DNA from: Liolophura sinensis
Taxonomy: Eukaryota > Mollusca > Polyplacophora > Chitonida > Chitonidae
Direction of reading: 5' to 3'
Length of the DNA: 64,000 nucleotides
Assembly (NCBI RefSeq): GCF_032854445.1
Contig: NC_088295.1
Span: 46,547,385 to 46,611,384, forward strand
Position 1 is the stretch's first letter. Each line of letters opens with the position of its first letter. Made by a program: the position numbers and the translations under genes. Under the pieces are notes generated by a model, which was not told the DNA's origin, made no database searches, and saw only the letters and a program-made list of their open reading frames with translations. This document shows positions 58,257 through 64,000 of this stretch, piece by piece.

Positions 58257-59336
58257 ATGAATATTGAAGTGAATAACGGCTCCATCAACGATAGTGGAGA
58301 TCTTGCTGCGAACACGAAGGCACATCTTTCAAATCTGCTCATTTTGGAAAGGATTTCAGGATTCTGTGTGTTTGTTCTCGGTACCCCGGCCAACCTGATA
58401 GTAATCGTTGTCCTGTGGCGGGGCACAAATTCCCAAGTTTCTGCCTTCTCCACCTACGCTGTCTCCATGGCGTTCACTGACCTAATGGTCACTGTGGTAC
58501 TAGTGCCGATAAAAGTCATTAAAACTTACGTGTCGACCTGGCATTTTGGATTGACTGGCTGCATTGTTTGGATAGTTTTGGATTTCGGATTGACATCTGC
58601 GTCCATGTTGCTGTTTCTAGCCATGGGCTATGACCGGTACCGCTGTGTGACAGCCCCACTCCTCTACCGCTCTCAGTTCCGGAAAAGTCTTGCAATACGG
58701 ATATCAGTATGTGTGTGGATAGTGGGCTTTCTTATGTGGGTACCGTATATAGCTCTGAAAATAGCCATTTTTGATGCACCTTCATTTCAGATCACTTGTT
58801 CATACATAAACTTCAGATTCAATAGTTTAGACGTAATCCAAGTAATTGTCGCTTACTTCGTCCCTGTGGTTACTCTTATAGTAGAGAACATAGTATTACT
58901 GTGGAAATTAAACAGACAGGCCTACACACCCAGATCACGACCCAACATGTCAACACGATTCTGTACGGAACAAAAGCAAACTCTTTCGTCTCTCAGCAGC
59001 ATCATTCAACTTTCCTCTTTGTCTCTCATCCCTGTGACGTTTGTGTCCATTCCTGAAACTGTTAATTCGGACAACAGAATGAGCCGTGCGTTAAGGAAAA
59101 TGCGCCCTAGAAACATATCTAGTTATAAAATTACCCTTATGGTCATTGTTTTTATTTTGCTGTGGTTGCCATATTGTATCACGTGGCCTATGAACGGAAT
59201 TTGTCGCACGTGCATACCGGATGAAGTCCTCATACTGTTAGGACATTTGACTTATTTCCATTCAGCCATCAATCCACTGATCCTCATCTTTACAAGCCAA
59301 CAAATTCGCTCGAAATTATTCGGAACGTTTTGTTAA
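58257..59336 (+). CDS. class A (aminergic-like) G protein-coupled receptor
   Basis: Single-exon, 359-residue plasma-membrane receptor. Seven hydrophobic segments lie near 30-54, 64-88, 98-125, 144-166, 189-215, 292-316 and 323-346. Landmarks are N46 (1.50), D75 (2.50), C102 (3.25, pairing with C181), D109 (3.32, the amine-binding aspartate of aminergic receptors), D126-R127-Y128, W154, P203, W303-L-P305 and N339-P340. N7 and N11 are N-glycosylation sequons. TM3 (VLDFGLTSAS...YDRY) and the CRTCIP loop before TM7 recall muscarinic/histamine H3-like receptors, but the ligand is unknown. Unusual points are that Leu replaces the NPxxY tyrosine (343), Leu replaces the CWxP cysteine (302), and the C-tail is very short. 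AATAAA lies at 59390-59395. The start is the first ATG ahead of TM1. Confidence 0.93.
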   Translation: MNIEVNNGSINDSGDLAANTKAHLSNLLILERISGFCVFVLGTPANLIVIVVLWRGTNSQVSAFSTYAVSMAFTDLMVTVVLVPIKVIKTYVSTWHFGLTGCIVWIVLDFGLTSASMLLFLAMGYDRYRCVTAPLLYRSQFRKSLAIRISVCVWIVGFLMWVPYIALKIAIFDAPSFQITCSYINFRFNSLDVIQVIVAYFVPVVTLIVENIVLLWKLNRQAYTPRSRPNMSTRFCTEQKQTLSSLSSIIQLSSLSLIPVTFVSIPETVNSDNRMSRALRKMRPRNISSYKITLMVIVFILLWLPYCITWPMNGICRTCIPDEVLILLGHLTYFHSAINPLILIFTSQQIRSKLFGTFC

Positions 59337-60252
59337 ATTGTTTCACAGCGTGAATGATGATTATTAGTTTGGGGTAAAAATATGTCAAAAATAAACGTTG
59401 ACAATACCCTTTTGTTCGCATAATTATATGCCGGTATTCTAAACCAGGGACGTCAAATAAATTGTAACTAACATCAGTGAATTTTTTACCTAATGTTTCT
59501 TAACCCATATAGCCAACAGCTCTGTTATAAGGAAGGATTTTAGTTAAAGTTCGAAATTAACTCGGGTATACCAGAAATGTCATAAATACGGTATATGTGT
59601 ACACGTCTATAGTTGTGACATAGATAACAAGAATTAAATAATGTATGATTGGAACTACAAAATACAAATTAGATGTTGATCAAATCTACTGACCTTTACC
59701 CTTTCTATTGTTTCACTGATTTTGTCAGAGCCTGGAACAGTCCCGAATCTTGATGATATATCGCTACAAACCAACCATATATATGCAAACATACCCCATT
59801 TTTGCTTGTGCAGTTATTGATTTACCTGTTATGCTCATAAATCCGCAAGCAAGACACAAACCATAGCGCGGAAGTCATGGTATTCCAGAGCATGGGAAAA
59901 CACAGATCATCTGCAAACGCTCCTACCAATGAACCAGAAATCTAGCGCGCACACTGTGAGGATTTTCTCGTTGGTGTCTTCAGAGTGGACGATAACATTC
60001 AGACTGTAATTCTACGTTGAGAGTTTCAGTAAATCAGTGGACTGACGTTGAAGAACTTACCTCTTGAGTGTTGCAGAGTGAAATAGCTTAGCTTCGCTTA
60101 ACATATCACATGTACCTCAAGCCAATGTGAACAGGAAATGTCAACATCAGAGAAAAAGTGAAAAACTAAGACTCAGTTAACAATTTGTTGGGTTTCTGAT
60201 CCCCAGATCTGGCAGGACGCAAGCTGTAAAAGCGAGCAGTTAAAGCAGAGCA
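59337..60252. other. spacer between the two GPCR genes
   Basis: No third receptor remnant was seen. Contains the 3' flank of the first gene and the 5' flank of the second. Confidence 0.4.
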
Positions 60253-61332
60253 ATGGACAGCGTGCATCAGATGGAAGTAAATTGCACATCTTCCAATGAC
60301 ACAAACTCCAGCAGCTATCTCTTTGAAGACAACACATCAGATACTGCAGATTTCCTTCTTTGGAAACGAATGTGTGCATTTGGTGTTGTTGTCGTGGGGA
60401 TACCAGCTAACCTGATCGTCATCGTCTGCCTGTGGAGTGCCCAGAGTTCGCGAGTATCGGGTTTCTCCACCTACGCTACCTCCATAGCCTTCACTGACTT
60501 ACTGGTTGGTGTTGCCTTAATGCCTATCCAGATCATGAAGACGTACTGGCCGAACTGGAATTTAGGATTGTCAGGTTGCATTCTGTGGTATATCGGAGAT
60601 TTTGGTCTCACGTCTGTGTCCATGCTGTTGTTTTTAGCCATGGGCTATGACCGTTACCGCTGTGTGACAGCACCACTCACATACCGCAGTCAGTTCCGGA
60701 GAAGCCAGGCAACACGGATATCCGTATTTGTGTGGATAGTAGGCTTTCTTCTGTTTTTCCCGTATACAGTCCTGAAAATACTACTATTTGACACACAAAT
60801 ATTTCAAGTCAGGTGCTTTATGGAATTCCGTCTCAACGTCTTAGACATAATCCAGTTTATCGTCGGCTACTGCATTCCCATGTTAGCGCTCGTAGCTATA
60901 AACGTTGCATTGTTTTTGAAGCTAAAAGGACAGAAACTGCGATCATATCCTCCCAAAAATATAACATTCAGTGCAAATATGGAAACTAATATTTCAGCTG
61001 TGAATGACATCACTGAACCTTACACAATGTCAAAGACAATTGTAAAACAAGAAAAACCGTTAGAGATTAACATACAAAATATGTTAAGGACGACGCGATC
61101 GAGGAACGTTACAAGTTATAAGATTATCCTCATGGTCATGCTTTTCTTGTCCTTTTGGCTGCCATTTTGCATCATATGGCCGGTGAATGGATTGTGTAAC
61201 CGATGTATACCGAAAGCATTTAGCCATATTTTTGCAGACGTGGTCTTCTTTCAATCAGCCATTAATCCTTTAATTGTGATCTTTACCAGTCATCAGATCC
61301 GCATCAAAATCCTTGGAATATTTCTAAAATAA
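60253..61332 (+). CDS. class A (aminergic-like) G protein-coupled receptor, paralogue
   Basis: Single-exon, 359 residues, the same length and direction as the upstream receptor, and similar throughout the membrane core. Landmarks: N53, D82, C109, D116 (3.32), D133-R134-Y135, P209, W302-L-P304 and N338-P339. The DFGLTS.SMLLFLAMGYDRY and YRCVTAPL stretches match its neighbour almost exactly. The N terminus has four sequons (N10, N15, N18, N27). The third intracellular loop (~225-290) and N terminus are the most divergent parts. Val replaces the NPxxY tyrosine (342) and Ser-Phe precedes the TM6 Trp in place of the usual Cys. A tandem duplicate; AATAAA at 61388-61393. Ligand and G-protein coupling cannot be read from sequence. 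Confidence 0.94.
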   Translation: MDSVHQMEVNCTSSNDTNSSSYLFEDNTSDTADFLLWKRMCAFGVVVVGIPANLIVIVCLWSAQSSRVSGFSTYATSIAFTDLLVGVALMPIQIMKTYWPNWNLGLSGCILWYIGDFGLTSVSMLLFLAMGYDRYRCVTAPLTYRSQFRRSQATRISVFVWIVGFLLFFPYTVLKILLFDTQIFQVRCFMEFRLNVLDIIQFIVGYCIPMLALVAINVALFLKLKGQKLRSYPPKNITFSANMETNISAVNDITEPYTMSKTIVKQEKPLEINIQNMLRTTRSRNVTSYKIILMVMLFLSFWLPFCIIWPVNGLCNRCIPKAFSHIFADVVFFQSAINPLIVIFTSHQIRIKILGIFLK

Positions 61333-63019
61333 AAAAACTCGCACGCCTATCAGCATAATACAGAAACGAGGAATTACAAAGTGTTTAAATAAAATCGATG
61401 ACGGACGACCAAAGGGGGGAGTTTAAATCGACAACTATCATGGTAAAGGATCTGGATACTGATTGAATTTATTTCACTAGAACATTCTTTGCGTCTTTCC
61501 GGCATCGTTTGAAATTGTTGACTACTTCTTTACCGAGGGGTAAAGCATGCCAGCGCAGCGCAAAGACCCAGGAGCCTCCCACCAGTGCGATCGCTTTGAG
61601 TTCAACGTCTCTCCTTATAAATCATCATATACGTAAGGACTTGAACTAAGTGTAACGGGAATAACCTCATTGTGCCTTGAGAGTTATCTCCCTTTCTCAA
61701 GGGTAGGGTGCGCTTGGAGACTTCCGCCCACTGATCAACAGCATGTGACGGGTGTAGGTACTACAGAGTATTTCGCTGATTAAGGTAAAATTTTTTGCGT
61801 AACTAATGATATATTGGCGAGAACATGACTGATAACATTTTCTGTAATCGTAAGATGTAACTGTAAAAGGTTGTTATAAAACGTATTGTAAGAATAGGCC
61901 GCTGGTTTCTTCGGACAGTGTTGTCCGTGTAAGCCATGTGACTTTGTACAGCGAAGTTCATGTTTCCAACCTTTATCGCTTTTCGTTGTGAATTAACAAA
62001 TGCACTAGTCTTCAATTAATACGCTGGCATAGCCAAGTACAAGTAACTGTGAGGCGCTTTAATTTGTATCTCTGCGAGGGAAGTTTGTCAAGGCTGTAAA
62101 TAGGGAATTTCAACAACAATTAGCCTACCTGAGCGGTTAGTGATTACTGTATGTGTAGTTACTTTCATGTGTAGACGTTGAGCTGGTTAATCCGATCGTC
62201 AGTTTGAGTAATTTTAACTGATTTTCCACTTTGACCGAGTGACGCCTGTGTAACTTAGTAGTTTGTAAATGCATAACGTTATAAGCATTGTGCTGTACGG
62301 TATTTGCCTTACGGTAAGGTTTGTATTCATTTATTAGGTCATTATATTAATGGGGAAACTCTAGCAACAGATCGTCGTTCCAGACATACCTGTGTGTGAC
62401 TTCACATGGGCAAGTGTACTTTGAATAAGTCACAATTATGTAGTTATGTACACTGTGCGTACATTAGGTCTACATGACGTAAAAGGAAGTGGGGAAAGGG
62501 GGGGGGGTATAGTAACATTAGCAATTAACATTACAAATATATTGTATCATTACACATTAGTGGTTGGTACATGAAACATTAACCTTAACTTTACATCATG
62601 CCCATCTGTTAACATGATGGACAAACACGATTCGTCAAAATATTTGCATACACACGAAATACTACCGAACCCCTTAACGGATATTTCGATATTCTTTATA
62701 TTCTTTATATTTATATAACAAATAATTTGCCTGTATGAAGTAACATCAAGATCAACTATTTATATTTCAACTATTTTGGTAATATTTTCGTGAAAAAAAT
62801 TTGTTGTAGCAGTATTTCTATTGAAAAAAAACAAGACAAACTTTTTAATTAATGGTTCGGGGGGGGGGGGGAATGTCCAGCTATTTTTAGTAGCATGAGC
62901 CGAGTATGTTGACCAATTTGGCTTTTTGTGGGAATAAAAAAGGCAGACTCGGATAATTTCAATACATATAATTCAATAAAATTTAACCTAAATAGTACAA
63001 CATAAATACGGTATACAAA
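61333..63019. other. intergenic with a SINE-B head fragment
   Basis: No gene recognised. GACCCAGGAGCCTCCCACCA ... TTTGAGTTCAACGTC (about 61566-61610) matches the tRNA-like head of SINE-B. G-runs lie near 62500 and 62860. Confidence 0.45.
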
Positions 63020-63023
63020 ACAA

Positions 63024-63820
63024 TGTAAAGAACAACAAAATAGACTTTATTACAGAGATTACAACAGGTACTGTCGTGGTCAAAACATGAGATGTATTAA
63101 GGTCAAGTCTCAGTCCACAGAAATAGATAAATCCACAGGTCCTCATGAATTCCTCAAGTGAAAGATAACACTGGCATCCAGGTGACAATCGGTCGTAGGC
63201 AAGGCACACCGACCAGGGTTTGCATCCAACCTCACTCAGAGACACGCACTTCCCTCGGTAACTGCTTAGCGGTGAAGTCCAAAGTGCCAAACAGGTGCTA
63301 TGATTCTAGTCCCCGGGTCTTGACACAAAGTGACCTCCAGAGCAACGCCACCTCCAGTGGAATTGTGATAAAAGAGCGTCAGAGGACAAAGAGACGATGA
63401 GCCATATAAGTTCAGAATAAAAGTCTCAAACACAAGGATAGCGGGCGATGAAACGCTCACTCGATGTGTAAAAACAGTACAAACGGATCTTTCGAAATCA
63501 TAGCGTCAACTGGCACGATGGCCTAATAGCTGTCAAGAGCAATATCCTCAATCTTTCAAAATGGACTTTCCCGACAGGCAAAACTCACGAGTATACACTG
63601 AAAACTTGCCACCTGGACTATATGTACGCTCAAACAACATACTAGAATCACCTAGTGTCGATTTACAGGAATAATAAACATATTTACCACAATTCGTAGC
63701 TGATAAGGACAACCTAATTGCAATCCTTCCATATGGAAACAACCCTATACCTAGGTCAAAACGATGACCCTGTTAGCATCTAGCCGGCCCTAGACACAAT
63801 GTATTACAGACGGGGTCACA
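63024..63820 (-). mobile_element. probable solo LTR (LTR retrotransposon)
   Basis: On the minus strand the ~797-bp unit begins TGTGACCCCG and ends TTGTTGTTCTTTACA, giving TG...CA termini. It is flanked by 4-bp direct repeats ACAA at 63020-63023 and 63821-63824. An AATAAA signal lies near the 3' end (AATAAAGTCTATTTTG) and a TATA-like TTATATGG lies mid-element. These features fit a Ty3/gypsy-type LTR. No internal coding region or second LTR follows, hence solo. Overlapping ORFs on both strands lack domains. Confidence 0.6.
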
Positions 63821-63824
63821 ACAA

Positions 63825-64000
63825 CTGGCAAAAAAGAATATTGTTTTATTATGACTGTGTTTTATAGTTCTGACTTTACAAGTCATATTTTAAAGGACTG
63901 GTTCGCATAAAGTTTTGTATGCGGGATTTGTTACGATTTGAGGCGGGATAAAAATATCACGGACTTGGAGCGAAAAAGTATGTTCGAGTTTAATTAAGGA
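63825..64000. other. unassigned sequence at window end
   Basis: Too short to interpret; no feature seen. Confidence 0.3.

Noticed and set aside
58094-58453. 119-codon minus-strand ORF antisense to the first GPCR
   Set aside because: It overlaps the receptor's start and TM1 in antisense and has no recognisable domain; a shadow of the real gene.
62988-63460. Overlapping ORFs of 64-100 codons near the window end
   Set aside because: They lie within the proposed LTR, are present on both strands and lack domains.

Overview
The window is nuclear DNA from an animal, most likely a marine lophotrochozoan such as a brachiopod or mollusc. The evidence is a vertebrate-like 13-exon phenylalanine hydroxylase gene with GT-AG introns, AT-rich intergenic DNA, minisatellites, and many copies of two tRNA-derived SINE families of a type I associate with lophotrochozoan genomes. 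The species cannot be fixed from the sequence. Nothing bacterial, no CRISPR array and no free-standing tRNA or rRNA gene was seen. All exon joins, repeat periods and alignments were worked out by eye.

Layout. 1-13.7 kb: gene-poor DNA opening with a 109-bp satellite and holding several small inverted-repeat (MITE-like) elements. 13.8-24.2 kb: a decayed plus-strand region that looks like an old mobile element. Its left part (13.8-17.5 kb) encodes fragments of a transposase-like protein. Its right part (18.3-24.2 kb) encodes fragments resembling the SAMD3-like protein family, preceded by a 13-residue coding minisatellite. Two full-length SINEs with target-site duplications interrupt the left part. 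25.5-31 kb: minisatellites, SINE fragments and a second copy of a long-TIR MITE.

31.4-50.7 kb, minus strand: a complete phenylalanine-4-hydroxylase gene of 13 coding exons and 462 codons, with every exon join in phase. It has an N-terminal ACT regulatory domain, an iron- and biopterin-dependent catalytic domain and a short C-terminal oligomerisation helix. Its introns carry at least six minisatellites. One of them has copied the 3' end of exon 12 together with its 5' splice site, giving twelve equivalent donor sites in a row.

53.4-56.1 kb holds diverged dispersed repeats. 56.6-61.3 kb holds a small cluster of aminergic-like class A GPCRs: two intact single-exon plus-strand receptors of 359 residues each, and a truncated minus-strand pseudogene of the same family. 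The window ends with a probable solo LTR (63.0-63.8 kb).

The genes do not form one pathway. PAH converts phenylalanine to tyrosine; the GPCRs are a separate tandem family. The most notable signals are the multiplied splice donor in PAH, the two-protein decayed element at 14-24 kb, and the GPCR pair that lacks the NPxxY tyrosine.
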